Notes: a model not told the origin generated them from the letters alone. A stretch of DNA of 43,034 bases from Parachlorella kessleri (GCA_001598975.1 BBXU01001358.1:1-43034); one strand, 5' to 3'; positions 22,501-34,296 are shown, numbered from the stretch's first letter. Translations and numbers: made by a program.

Positions 22501-23489
22501 GCCGGCGTGGGCTGGCGTTGCCTCCTTGGCTGCCAGCATGGGGGACTGCTAGGAGACGACACATACATGTATCCCACAGTGCTCCTGTTCCGACGCACGC
22601 AGGGTCACGGGGCGGCGGGTGACCTTTGAGTACACACTGCTGGCGGGGGTGAACGACTCGCCACAGCATGCCGAGCAGTTGGCGGCCCTGCTGCGCCGGC
22701 ACGACGCTGACATGCGCAGCCATGTGAATGTCATCCCCTGGAACCCGGTGGATGAGTCAGGTGGGCATGATCATGGGTTGCGACAGCAGGCGCTGGTGGT
22801 TCTCGGCATCAGCAGCAAGTAGCCATCTTAGACGGCGGTCACTGTGCGGATAATGGGGCAGTGTGGTGTGGTGGGCGGGGGGTAGGGGGGGGGGGGGGGT
22901 CACCGCGGTCATTGTATTGAGTGAGAGTTGTTAGTAAACGTGGCAGGTGGTGCTAACAGAGAGGTAGGGGACTGTACTGACAGGCGGGATGCTAGTTTAC
23001 CTCATTTCAGTAGTGTTCTCTTCTTTGCACAAATTCGCATGCCTTGCCTTGATCGGTGCCTGCTGTTGGGTATGATCAAGCGTGAGGAACTAACTACTGT
23101 GCATGGTTCTTGGCTTGCATGTATGCCTCGGCCCATTTGTTGCTTCTTGGTCATCTGGTTTCCCCTTTGCAGGAGCATGCGATGCACCCCACTTGGTGGG
23201 CCAGGCCCTGGACGGCTATGAGTTCATTAAGCTGTGCACTCCCTGCAGCTTTTGATGGCCCTTCATATGTGGCAGATGTCCTCTATCGCACTAACGTTTG
23301 TCTCCTGTTGGTGCAGAGTTCAAGCGTCCGACCAAGGGAGCAGTGGCAGCTTTTGTGAGTGCACTTGAGCAGCGGCGCGTGCCTGTTAGCGTGCGCCACA
23401 CCAGAGGCCTCGAGGCAGCAGCAGCGTGTGGCCAGCTGCGTAATCAGTTTCAAAGGAGTCCGCTACAGGAGTTTGCAGTTCCTGCCTGA
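19596..23489 (+). CDS. RlmN/Cfr-family radical-SAM RNA methyltransferase, organelle-targeted
   Basis: Exons: 19596-19920, 20056-20225, 20620-20781, 21155-21271, 21482-21505, 21724-21799, 22036-22225, 22603-22760 and 23317-23489. All phases agree, giving 464 residues. In bacteria RlmN makes 2-methyladenosine in 23S rRNA and some tRNAs. The 4Fe-4S motif [19 protein letters not shown] has cysteines at 222, 226 and 229. CVSSQ just before it holds the conserved Cys 215 (E. coli C118 position). Next come [51 protein letters not shown] and VNVIPWNP. The second catalytic Cys is 445 in [10 protein letters not shown] (E. coli C355 position). All key residues are present, so it should be active. The N-terminus ([16 protein letters not shown]) looks like a mitochondrial or plastid presequence. 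The ATG at 19596 is upstream and in frame with a second ATG at 19641, which could be the true start. Exon 5 is only 24 nt. Confidence 0.93.
21482..21505 (+). other. 24-nt microexon of the RlmN-like gene
   Basis: It encodes RVSNVVFM between a TGTGCAG acceptor and a GTAAGG donor. It supplies the conserved strand just before GMGEPLLNL, and both phases are 0. Confidence 0.85.
22880..22902. repeat. Poly(G) run in an RlmN intron
   Basis: A run of about 14-16 G lies within the intron 22761-23316. Such runs are prone to length error in assemblies. Confidence 0.7.
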
Positions 23490-23776
23490 TTGATTAGGAT
23501 GGCTAGGTTGGAGGGAGCATTGTCGACAAGGTCTAGGAGTGCCTGCCACATCGTACCAAGTTGCGGAGTGCATGCCACAGTAGTGAGGTTGGGCAGCAGT
23601 GCGCAGGGAGCGGCTGGCAGCTTGTGCAAGGAGCACCGTGGAGACGGTAGTGGGGAGTTCCTTGTTGTGCTAGTCACTTGGCTACAGCATCATAAAGAAG
23701 AGTTGAACCACCTGCCCGACTAGTATATCGTGCCAGCGGAGCTTGGAGCCCTCAGCTGGCTTCACCCGGGACAGGC

Positions 23777-25629
23777 ATGTCGCGTAAGCAAGTAAGACGG
23801 TGAGAAACATCTTGCATGCAGCCCGCTCCCTTCTTATGCCCACAGCTTGGCCAGGCACTTATCTTCCACAAGTCTCAGCTTCCACGGATGTCTCAGATTG
23901 ACACGCAGCTATCACATATTTTAGTATTTTCCTCAGTTCCTCTTGGACTAGATCGTTAGCTTAGAGTACATGGTTAGGTACAGTACATACATGATGTCAG
24001 TGGGTTCCGTCGAGCAAACAAATGCAGCCAAACATGCCAGTGCGGTTTCATTGGGCGTGTTTAAAAAGACTCGTCCCGACGGTATAGGATAAGAACGCGG
24101 ACGGCGCCCCCCGACTGCATGCGGGGCCTGCTAAGAGGCACGCAACTGTGACGAGGCCGCACGAGCTGCCCTCCCAACCCCCCAACGCAGCCACGAGGTG
24201 CCAGGCGTCGAGCCTTACTGGAGTAAGATATGCGATGAACGCTTTGCTCTTGGCCTACAGGATCACGGAGCCTTGGCTAGCAGTGTTTCGGTGAACCCTC
24301 GGAGACACAGCAGGGAGTCGTATTTAACAGGTGGGTTCCCAACTCTGTTTTCTTCGCAATCCATTTGGCTAGACCCAGTCTGGAGAGGGGTTCGAGTACA
24401 GCGCCGCACCCTGGTGGTACGTCTGCCCTCCGGTGCTGTGCAGAGGTAGCAGCCTAGGGGGCCAAGCCCGGGTCCTTTAACTCTGATTGATCTTCAGGCC
24501 CCCGTTTCGATGCCCTTTCTCACTGTCAGCTTCCGGCTGTGGCCTGCAGGCTGCGTCTAGTGAGCCCTGGCAGATGCTTGAGGGCCTGTACACCACCAAC
24601 CCACCCTCACTCGGTTCCAGCGCGCCCACCCTCCATTCCACCGCCACGGCAGCACTGCTCGGCGTGGCAAGCCAGCCCGCAGGCGTGCTGCACCCGCTGG
24701 GGCACCCACAGCATGGCACGCTCCAGCCTCTCCAGCCACTCCCACTACACCTCTTCCAACAGCACGCGCGGCAGCAGCAGCTGAACCAGCAGCAGTCAGG
24801 GCCGCCCACCGTCCCCAGGGTCGCCAGCAGCGTGGCAGCTGCCGGGAGCGACCATAGCGGCGAGCTTGAAGCGCTTGTCATGGTTGGCTGCAGCCGCCGC
24901 GAGGCGGAGGTGGCTTGGGACCTGCTCACGCTCTGGCGCCTCATGCGGCTCGGCTGCGACCCAGCCTACGGCCAGTACCACTTGCCATTGCAGCGGTACA
25001 CTCGCCAGCCTGCCCTGATACTGCGGCTGCAGGCCTGCCGGTCGGAGAAGCATCTCGCCAAGTATGTGGTGAGGCTGGTGCATGCTTACCGCAAGAAGGC
25101 GGGCCAGGACAGTCCGCCGCAGCAGGCAGAGCAGGCACAGCAGGGGCAGCAGAAGCGCACCAGCGTGGAGGAGGGCGTGCAGCTCATGAACCAGCTGCTA
25201 CGGTTGCTGGCTGATGGCCAGCCCCAGGAGCAAGGCCAGCTGCCTGGGCTGCAGCAACAGCAGCAATCGGGCACAGCCGCTGCGCCACGTTTTGGCCTGC
25301 CGCAGTCCATGCAGCAGGACCAGTCGCAGGTTCCACAGCACCAGCGGCAGCAGCCTGACCAGGAGAAGGAGCAACGGGGAGTACCTGCGCTGTTGGCCGG
25401 CCACCGAGAGGCACTCCACCAGCAGCCAGCGGGACCTCAGCAAGCTGGTGGCACAGCAGCTGAGCTGTGGGGTCAGGAGGTTGTGATGGGCATGCCACAT
25501 GCTGTGCTGCTTGACCAGCCAGGCCGGCAGCTGGGGCTGGGCGCTGGCGCTGGGGACCTAGGCGAGTCGGCAGAGTCTGGCATACTGGGTTTGCCGCGGA
25601 CAGGCTCTGTGGGAGACTTCCTCAACTGA
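23777..25629 (+). CDS. Gln-rich protein with divergent AP2/ERF-like domain (paralogue A; 5' exons uncertain)
   Basis: The preferred model has exons 23777-23791, 24261-24330, 24379-24445 and 24498-25629, with agreeing phases and 427 residues. Only the last exon is firm. Exon 3 reads WRGVRVQRRTLVVRLPSG, which resembles the first strands of an AP2 domain (YRGVR). Exon 4 then has a Gln/Pro-rich stretch, SGELEAL (about 171-177), SRREAEVAWDLLTLW (about 183-197) and QYHLPLQRY. These align with the same elements in the next gene. The C-terminal half is Gln-rich with short QQAEQAQQGQQ-type runs and disordered. An alternative start at ATG 24235 with other splices (to LERGSSTAPHP and acceptor 24558) also keeps phase. 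A role as a transcription factor is inferred from the AP2-like helix and Q-rich tail. The AP2 call is weak because the strand segment is split by a long insert. TGTAA at 25910 may end the mRNA. Confidence 0.55.
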
Positions 25630-26707
25630 GTGTGCGAGTGAGTGCCTTGTTGCGGAGTGATGCTTGGTACGGAGATATGTGATGGTGACGGCTGCCTCGC
25701 CGCGGGCGGGGGGCTGGATTGCAGAGCGGAGGCAAAACTGCACTTCCCCATCTCTTTGAACTCGTACCCCCAGCCTTATCCCCTTTCTCGCAACGCTCCC
25801 AGTGTACCGCTGCTACTTGGGTTGCAAGCCATTTCCGTAACGCATGGGGTGGTGCATGTGTGCTGTCTTGCAACTCGGCTGGCTGAGTGACATGCTGAGC
25901 TGGCAGAAATGTAAGGGTTTGGCCTTGGCGAGACGATTTTCAGGCCCATTTCATTCCTCAACTAGTTGATGTGCATGTATGGCGCCTGTCTTGTGTACCA
26001 TCTTTGTGTCGCATTTCCTACAAAGCCGTTCTACCTACCTGCTCTTACTTTAGAGCAGGTAAGCGGCTTGCTTTGCCAAATAGTGCTCGTCCACTGTGGC
26101 CGGTGTTAGGGGTTTTGCCCCATTGGATTGAGGATAGCTGGCACTCCCAGCCAGCTCCTTGGTATACTTGTCATGCTTTTGGGCTGTCCTCCAATACTTG
26201 CGCTGAGCTTGCTTCTGATACCGCCTCGAGCTCAGCATGCATTTGAGGCTTCACTTTTGGCTGCTTTCTTTGCTCTCCAGTTGAGTGTGCGAGTGTGGCA
26301 CTGGTATTATTAGCGGTGGTGCAATGCCTTTGAGGCAAGCACGCCTGATGGTGGGCACTCCGTGACGCCAGGGTGGGTGTGTAAAGCCTAGTGTATTCAG
26401 TAGCGCTGTGGATGAGTAAGGTTGGCCTGACCTGACTTGCCCGAAGCAGGAGTTTACGCCAATCGATGGTGCAAAATGCGTACAAGTCTTGCCTAACCTG
26501 CTCAAGCCCTTCCACCGGCTATGGGCCGGCCCAACCAGGCCACACCACACTTGCTTTGGCAATACAGGCCTTTCTTTCAGGCCTAACCCTGTGCTCTTCT
26601 GCCCCTGCTTCAGTTGAGCTGCATCTCCTCTTCCAGTGGCCTTAGCTTATCTTGGGGAGAGAAATACTGGCTCAGAACTCAGGCAAGACTCAGGCTCATT
26701 CTGCATC

Positions 26708-26799
26708 CAGCCCTGTCAGTTCCATCCAGTCCAGTCCAGTCCAGTCCAGTCCTGCCCAGCTTTACTCCCTGTTCGCACTACCTGCCACCCATGCTAATA
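26708..26799 (+). repeat. Dispersed repeat, copy 1, expanded by (CCAGT)n
   Basis: It starts CAGCCCTGTCAGT, then has about five CCAGT units (26729-26753), then CTCCCTGTTCGCACTACCTG and CCACCCATG. The ends match copies 0, 2 and 3. Confidence 0.5.
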
Positions 26800-26817
26800 C
26801 AGGCTCGTAACTGCACC

Positions 26818-26885
26818 CAGCGCTGTCAGTACAAATTCAACCCTGCTCCGCCCTGTTGGAGTTGCCTGCCACCATACCGATACAG
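26818..26885 (+). repeat. Dispersed repeat, copy 2
   Basis: It starts CAGCGCTGTCAGTACAAATT and ends TTGCCTGCCACCATACCGAT. It is the closest match to the copy at 16303. Confidence 0.5.
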
Positions 26886-27028
26886 ACTCTGCAACCCCTT
26901 GTCTTGCCAGTGACGTCCTCCCATATGATCGTTCTTGACATCGGCACCAGCCCCACTAGAAATAACAACCATTCACCAACAACCTAGTGAACCAGAAACA
27001 CAGGCAAGCCCCAGAGCATGCCTGCACT

Positions 27029-27090
27029 CAGCCCTGTATAATTGACCCCTACCTCTCCTCCGTTCGCAGTATCTGCCATTATACATAACC
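27029..27090 (+). repeat. Dispersed repeat, copy 3
   Basis: It reads CAGCCCTGTATAATTGACCC, then CTACCTCTCCTCCGTTCGCA, then TATCTGCCATTATACAT. It has the same block order as the other copies. Confidence 0.45.
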
Positions 27091-27678
27091 ATACTTGGAA
27101 CCGGTCAGATCAGCACTACCAGCCACCTTGAACAGTGCAGTGCTGCCAGTGGTTTGTCTATGGTGCTTCCCTGATAAATCAAGTACTTCCATGCTGTCAG
27201 TATGGGCTATGCTTGGTACTCTGCTGTGTGTGTCCTTGCCCTCCGGCTATCACTGACGCAGACTGGCACCCACTTTCCTGCCCTGTCACTTGCACTCCCT
27301 CTGATTTCTAAACCAACCTTGCCATCATCTTATAAGTCTGAACATGTCGGCCCCCACCAGCAGGGCAGGGATGTGGAAAGCAGGCATGGATTAAGCTCCT
27401 TTTTCAACTTTCTGCCCTGAGTCCACAGCTTGCCATTCTCTCCACACATTGATGACAAGTTCTCTATTGCCTCGGGTGCGTACACAGCTTGTCTCATCAT
27501 CCACTCAGTTCACCCCAGCGCGCTCCTGGCGGTTGCGCTCCTCAAATGGCCATCGCAGTTCCGCAGCTTCAAATCAACTTCACCCCCCAGGGTTGGAAGC
27601 TGATCCCCGGGCCGGCAGTAAGGCCACCGCGGTTGCTGGGGCCCTGCCGGGCACTCTGGGAAGGTCTACGTGCAGCGA

Positions 27679-27683
27679 CCAAT
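27679..27683 (+). promoter_or_regulatory. CCAAT box upstream of AP2-like paralogue B
   Basis: CCAAT within GCGACCAATCATG lies 282 nt upstream of the start codon at 27965. The element is common, so weight is low. Confidence 0.25.
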
Positions 27684-27964
27684 CATGATTGACTTTGTGG
27701 ACACAGTCACATGCATGGGCCCTGTTGCATCCGCAAACGCTTGGTTGCGTCGAGCCTCCTAACCTTGGATCAACTGAGAACCAACCCCAAGGTACTGGCC
27801 CAGGTTGGAAGGCAGATTGCCCTGGCCTACACCACTTGAGGTTGCTGTCCAACCTTGAGATGAGGCCTTGAAGCCTTTGATCCTTACGTTTAGCACCTGA
27901 TGTCGTGGGGTGCAGGTGCTCCGATTACAGAAGTCCTAAGCAGGAAAGCGATTTTACAGCGGAA

Positions 27965-30900
27965 ATGGCCAGCGATGGGGGACCCAAGCTCAAGGGCGTG
28001 ATTGGTGTGTAGCCTGGCGTCCATGGCTTTATCACGTCCCATGTGTTGGTGGCTAGTAGGGGTGTGCGTGTAACGCTTGTCGCACGTTTTGCCCTACCTG
28101 TTCGACAACTAGGGGTTGCTCCCAGCCAGGCTAGTGCCACCTGGGACTCTGCATTTGGCTATACACACTTGGTTGTAGCACTGCGGTGTGCACCAGTCAG
28201 CAGTGCTGCCATTAAAGCGCAAGAAGGCCAGGGAAAACACCTTTCTATTAACCTGCCCAGCTGCTGCGAACTGCCCATACTGTCCTGAAAACGTCTTCTG
28301 CTGCCTTGCAGTTGCTCCCCCTCATGGCTACCGCGCCCTGGTCACGCTCAAGTCCAGCCCCTCCGGCGAGCTGGAGGCGGCGGGGCGTGTCAGCCGCAAC
28401 CTCACCGGCGCCTCCTGCAATAGCCGCGCTGAGGCGGCCGTAGCGCGCGATCTGCTGCTGCTGTGGAGCCAGCTGGCCTACCGCGTCGCCGACCCTGGCT
28501 CAGCCCCCTACAACTTCTCCTATGCCCACTACGCCTCACACCCGGAGGGGCTGCTGGCGCGGCTGGGGGCCTGCGCGGACCCCAGTCAGGTGCAGTCGCT
28601 GGTGAAGCAGCTGCGAGATGACGGCACCCTACTCCGCATTGCGGAGGAGCTGGGTCTGGGCGCCAGCGCAGGCAGTCCCAGCAGCTTGGAGGGCACAGCA
28701 GGCAGCGCCCTGGGCCCTAAGGTCAGTACCGGCATTGGCACTGGCGGCGGCGGCGGCACTCCCGCCTCCTCGTTCTCTCTGCCTGGCAGCCATGCCAGGC
28801 CACTCTCCAGGGCGGGCAGCGTGGGCAGCAAGGGTGCTGCCAGCCGCAGCCGCTGCAAGGTCCGCCGGGGGCGCACCACCTCCAGGGACCCCACGCCGGA
28901 GGGTCTGCCCAGGCCCCCCCGGCCGCAGCGAGCGGCGCACAGGCCACACTGGGATCAGCTGGGGGGTGCCTCTGATGGCGAAGACCTGCAGCTTCCTGGG
29001 GGCGGCCAGCGCCCCAAGCGGCGGCGAGCAGCCACAGACCCGCTGTCGGCCGAAGGGCCCTGGGGTGGGGCAGCAGCGGGAACAGGGATGCCGCGCATGG
29101 TGCGGCCGCACTCGTTGACGCTGCTGAACCGGGCTACCAGCAGTGGCTTGCTACCCCTCCCCCCTGGGGTGCATGGGGAGGCGGCAACAGGTTTCAATCC
29201 TTTTGGGAGGGCCCAAGGCGGGTCTGGGGCAGCTAGCAGGGGGGCGTACGAAGATGACAAGGAGGCTGAAATGGGTGCTATTCAGGCGCTCTTCTCCCTA
29301 GCGGTGGGGTCAGACTCTACGGCAGCAGCAGCGCAGCGTGCTGTGCACAGCGCACAGGAGCAACCAGCCGCCGCTGCACCTGCTGTGCCTGCTGCCCAGG
29401 GAGCCGCTGGGCTGCCTGAGCTCAGCCCTGCAGCAGCCCCCGCCAGCATGGATCCAGCAGGCGCTGCAGGGCCTGCAGCAGCGCCCATGGAGGTGGGGGA
29501 GGGAGATGCAGGCAATCTGTCGGACGGGATGGAAGTGGAAGTCAAGCAGGAGCCCACAGGGGAAGAGAGCGCCGGCGCCACGCAGGCGCCAGCCTTGAAG
29601 CTGCTGAGCCCCAGGGCAGAAGGGCAGCTCAAGGCAGAGCATGACACAGCAGGGCAGGCACAGCAGGCTGAGCAGCAGGCTCAGCAGGGCCAGTTCGCAC
29701 AGCAGCAGCCAGAGCCGAGCCACTCACCGACGCAACGGCTGCTGCAGCAGCTGGAACATGCGGAGCAGCAGCAGAGTGCCGGCAGGGGGCCTAGCAGTAG
29801 GGACTTGACGCCCCAGCAGGAGACGGGCCATGCCTTCGAGCCTCGCAGGAAGCCTGGGCAAACCCCACCCCTCTGGAAGAGCCCTCCTGATGTGGCGCAT
29901 CTGTCCACCATGCGGCAGTCAAGGGCTGAGGCAAGCCTGGGAGACTGGACAGCTGCTCAGCGAGGCGCGCAATTTGCCACGGAAGGAGAGGTGGGTGGGC
30001 GCCGCTATGATCGGGCCTGATGGCGACTGTGCACCGACCAATTTTGTTGCTCTCTCAGCCAAACCTGCTGACGATGTTTGACAAGCTCTGTAACATAAGC
30101 AGTTCTTGGTTGATGCCTTTGCCCATTTGAGGTGTGCTTTGCAAGGGCATGCCTTGCCAGTGTATTGCCAAGTGCACTACACTGGCTGGCTGGGACGGGA
30201 CAAGACAGAGAAATATGCATGGCATGCTCCATGAAATCAGCCTGTGGTCACTTTATATATCTTATGCGAGGGCAGGATGGGTATCTTTTGGGAGGGCAGG
30301 ATAAGATCTCCCGTCGACATCAGTGCATCCGTTTGTTACTGTGGGGCATGGCAAGCTGCTTCATCTGGCTCCACTAGTCGCGTGGCAAGTGTCGCTGACA
30401 AGTGGCCTGCTGCTGCCTTGCAGCAGAGCCCGTCCAACCACTTACCAACCCCCGCCCAGCGCGCAGGGGCCCACGCCAGCCCCTTCACATCTCCCGGTGC
30501 AGCCCCGCCCACCGGCTCGGCATCGCCCTCGCCACGTGCCGCTGCTGGGCTAGCCCTGGCAGCAGCACAGCAGGCTCAGCAGGCACAGCAGCAGGAGCTG
30601 GGCAGCGGCCCCACCTCGCCAACCTCACTGCAGAGTTCCTCACCCGGGCTCCATGGCTCGCCACGCCATCCCACGGCAGCGGATGCGGTACAGCAATCGC
30701 TGGCGATCATCCAGCATGCCATGCTGGCTGCTCAGATGGCCACAGCGTCCGCAGCGGCAGCCCAGGCCATGCAGGAGCTGCAGTATGCTGCTAGGGCCCA
30801 GCAGCTGGGCTTGGATCTGGGCATGGCTACGGGAATTTGGGATCCCGACCGGCTTGCGGCGGCCACCGCTGCCGCTGCTGCAGTACTGTCAGCGCCTGGC

Positions 30901-32420
30901 GCTAATGTGACGGGCAGCTCGGCTTCTGGAGACCCTGCCGCCGCTGCCAGTGCCGTTGCCGCTGCTGCTGCTGCCGCTCAGCAGGCTCAGCAGGTGCAGC
31001 AGGCCCAGCAACTGACCCTGCTGCGAGCCGCTGCTGCTGCTGACCCGGCAAGTCAGCTGCTCTCCCTCCAGCGGCAGCTGCAGCCACAGTTGCTAGGGTT
31101 GGGGCCGGGGCAGGGTCCTGCTCAGGTGGAGGGCCTGCAACAGGCACAGCAAGCCCAGCAGGCTCAGCATGAGTTGCACGAGTCTCCCAGGAGTGGCAGC
31201 GGAACCCCCAGAGTAAAGTTACAGCTCAGCAAGGCTACCGCAATGTCCGTCCCACAGACCATGCGGATGCAGCCCAGCCCAACACCTCATGTGGTGACCG
31301 CCGCGCCGCCAACGCCGCCCTTCACGACACTCACTGGCAGCAGCGGCAGCGGGTCCCCTAGGCGGGGCTTGCTGTCGCTCATCCAGCCTCAGCAGCAGCA
31401 GCCTGGGGGGTCTCCTAGGGAGCAGATCTCGCACCAGCAGGGCCTGGGCGGAGACGCAGCCTCCCTGGGCCACCACCGGCGTGGCTTCGGCGGCACCGCT
31501 GCCACCAGTGGCAAGCACAGCGGTCTCACGAGCCGGCTGGCCCCGTCAGCAGCCACAGCGGCAGCGCTCAACAGCATCCGCCCCGCTGGCCCTGTGCCCA
31601 AGCCAACCCTGCCGGCGCCTGCGCCGCCGCCGCAGCCCGCGCCGCCAGCGGGGCAGCGCAGCGACACTCCCATCCTGGTGATTGCCCCCGCTGCGGCCAC
31701 GGGCAACGCGGCCAGCGGCAGCGGCGCATTTGGCAGCGGCGGCCTCAGCAGCAGTGCGGCTTCGCAGGCTAGCGAGCTAGGGACCTCCCCTGAGCACCCC
31801 TCGGCTGCCATGGGCCGCCCACATCTGGCCACAGTGACCACCGAGGCGTCGCGGCAGCATGCCTGGGCCCACAAGCCGCCCCGCCCTTCACCCAACCCCA
31901 CAGCCCTGGCAGCGGCAGGCAGGCACCTGGCCCACGCCTGCCTTACCCCCACACTGACGGGCGCGGTGAGCAGTAAGGAGCATGCCCCCGTCATCACCAC
32001 CGACCCCGGCCCCGTGCCACCACCGAAGAAGCCAAGGTATGGGGCGGGGGCTGAGGGCAGGGGTCGTAAAGTGCATGGGTCTTGTTGCTCTGGGCTGGCG
32101 TCAAGCTGCAGGCAAGGTGGATGGGTGATAGCAGTTTGTAGGCTCCTCATTGAGCTCTGGCCTGCACGTCCTTGCCCTGCCTTTGCCTATTCCCCAAGTT
32201 GACAGGCAGCCATGGATGGTTGTCATAGCCACCATGCATAAAACTCAAAGGGTGCTTCCTTCAAGTCCAGGATGGGGTGTTGTAGCCTACTGAGCCTGCC
32301 TGCGAATGGGTTTGATGCAGGGTTGCTGGGGCAGGCGGCATGCGGAACGCTACCCCAATGGGGGCACTGGGCGCCTCTGACAGCCTGCCAACCCCGTCGC
32401 AAAGCCCTCGAGAGCAGTAG
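27965..32420 (+). CDS. Large Gln/Ala-rich protein with divergent AP2/ERF-like domain (paralogue B)
   Basis: Exons: 27965-28004, 28312-29990, 30424-32036 and 32321-32420. All phases agree, giving 1143 residues. The N-terminal domain has YRALVTLKS at 20-28, GELEA at 32-36, SRAEAAVARDLLLLW at 51-65 and APYNFSYAHY at 78-87. This order (strands, amphipathic helix, then NF-x-Y) is that of AP2/ERF DNA-binding domains, but the usual YRG reads YRA and the WLG-type strand is not obvious. The rest is disordered: KVRRGRTTSRDPTPEG (basic), acidic MEVGEGDAGNLSDGMEVEVK, many QQAQQAQQ runs, long Ala tracts and a Pro-rich region. PPPKKPR at the exon 3/4 border is a likely nuclear localisation signal. Exon 4 reads VAGAGGMRNATPMGALGASD and ends SPREQ. 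The exon 3 acceptor is a tandem CAGCAG, so one Gln may vary. A transcription-regulator role is inferred. TGTAA at 32580 is 160 nt after the stop. Confidence 0.75.
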
Positions 32421-33373
32421 GGGTGGCCTGGTGGCGTGGCTTGACCTACTGCAATAAATGGTAGCCAGGCAATGTCATGGTGTCTTGAGCGGAGCCGCAC
32501 AATAATCAGGCCCCAAGGCTGGTAAGGAATCCAGCATGGCCCCGGCACACTAGGGGATTCTTTGTGTCTAGAGCCAAGATGTAACATAGCTCTCGAGTGT
32601 ACAATGCCTAGCTGCAGTGCCCTCAAGCACCCACATGTGTGCCTTGAGATGCTTCTGTGGTGCCTTGCTCAAATTCTCTTTACGTATCCTAACTCCCAGG
32701 TACACTTCTTGCGTGTAATTTGCCAGGATCTGGGTCTCTTTCATTTTGCACTCACGCCCATTTTGAACTGTCGGCTTGTGTATTCAGTGGGGTTTGATAT
32801 GCCTCACCCTCTCCAAAGCCAAGCATCGAATTTTGCTGGCCACACCTTGGACTTGCGTGCAGGAATCTGTTTCTCTCACTCTTTGTCAGTGTAGGACAAA
32901 CAAAAGCTGCTGCTGCACAGTATTGGCGGTGAGGCTTAGCTGCTTTTTACCTGTGGTTGGCTGCTAGCGAGGTAGGGAGCAACTGGTCTAGCTTTGTGTG
33001 TAGCCAAGTCCCTTACTACATAGCAAGCAGCAACGTATCATATACGCCCTGGTTTGTGTGGGTGTAGCGCATGTGCAGCACTTGCCATGGTGGAGTTGTC
33101 AAGTCAGGATAACCCAGCACTTATAACCCAGGCTTGTCTTACTTGCAAGGCAAGTAGGCAAGGTAATGAGGTTCTCCTACTGGCCACGAGGCTCACGCCA
33201 AGAAGACAGTCCTCTCCCTGCATATCCTGATCAGTATACTGCAGTACCAAGCCCATGCCTAGGATGTGCTGGCTCTCGCTCTGACTCAGTGTTGTGGTCA
33301 TCGATCACGTACTTGAGTCCAAGGAAAACCAACCCGAGCCTCGCGAGGCCTCGCCAGTGTCAGTACCGTTGCA
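32421..33373. other. Intergenic region after AP2-like paralogue B
   Basis: It contains the probable poly(A) signal at 32580-32584 and otherwise no supported gene, structured repeat or TATA consensus close to 33374. Confidence 0.4.
32580..32584 (+). terminator. Probable poly(A) signal of AP2-like paralogue B
   Basis: TGTAA lies 160 nt after the stop codon at 32420. Confidence 0.5.
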
Positions 33374-34248
33374 ATGGCTACCTTCGAGAGCCCTTTGGCG
33401 AAACACCTCAACCCAGGGGCCGGCACTATTGGCTCGCGGCAGGACAGCGCATCACGAACAGCCAGTGAGAGGAGGCCCACAGCCGTCGCTAGGTCCACAG
33501 CAGCTGCAAGGTCTGCGTTTAGTGGCACTCCGGCATCCCTCCTGCGCTCAAAGCTCTCCCCACAGCCCACGCACCTGCAGACGCAGCCCAGGCAGCGGCA
33601 CGCAGCGACAGCAGGAGCCACTTTGACCGCTGTCCCTCCAACGACCACCCTAGACGAGGTGCTGGGGAGGGACTTTGGGGGTTTCAACAGCCGAGGTGAG
33701 GGCCTTGTCCATTGTGGGGTGCCCTGTTGCAGGCGCCCTTCAATGCAAACTTGCTTCCAGCTGACACCGTTTGCAGTGTTCAGCTTGCCCTACTTCGAAG
33801 TTAGTTTCACAAAAAGCAACCAACAGGTGTGTTTGCCGCGGCCTGGCGCAGCTGCAGACACGGGCCCTGTGCCCCGCGAGGCGGCCCAGGAGACAGTGTC
33901 CACTCCTCGCCGCCCCCTAGGGCGGCCCCAGCCAACAACGCCCACCCTCTTTGCTACCGCCGCACCCCAAGGGCCCCACCTAGCAGGAGCGGGACTGGCA
34001 CACCCGCCGCCGCCGCAGCAGGAGCAGGTGGTAGCTGCGCGCCAGCAGCCAGCGCTTTGGACCCCCCTGGTGGCCTCCTCGCCGTCCCTGCCCGCCGGCA
34101 AGGCCCAGGGCGTGGGCTTGCTGAGCGTCCGTAAGGGAGGGCAACCCCCGGCCGCCGCCGCCAACGAGGTCTTCCCCGCCCAGCAGTCCAGCACAGGGGG
34201 AGCGGCTATTGGCACGCCTGCATGGCCTCCAGCTGGCGCCGCCATGTC

Positions 34249-34296
<48 letters not shown>

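Larger units (their letters stand above)
25630..27964. other. Intergenic, 2.3 kb with tandem-like repeats
   Basis: TGTAA at 25910-25914 lies 281 nt after the stop of paralogue A. At 26708-27090 three diverged copies of a repeat of about 60 nt occur at spacings of about 110 and 211 nt, and one contains a CCAGT pentanucleotide run. A CCAAT box (27679-27683) lies 282 nt upstream of the start of paralogue B. Open frames such as 26614-26913 fall in repeats and show no domain. Confidence 0.45.

Noticed and set aside
23110..23236. Possible extra RlmN exon after a TTTGCAG acceptor
   Set aside because: Exon 8 ends in phase 1 and joins in phase to 23317, giving the conserved C-terminal motifs; the extra exon would introduce a stop.
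29282..29723. Minus-strand Cys/Leu/Ala-rich open frames
   Set aside because: They are antisense shadows of CAG-rich coding sequence in AP2-like paralogue B.
31389..32150. Minus-strand 253-codon open frame
   Set aside because: It lies antisense to the firm exon 3 of paralogue B; the composition is that of a GC-rich shadow frame.
32037..32202. Coding continuation of paralogue B to the stop at 32202
   Set aside because: A good donor (AAG|GTATGG) follows PPPKKP, and the acceptor at 32321 continues in phase with protein-like sequence; read-through composition is weaker, though retention cannot be excluded.
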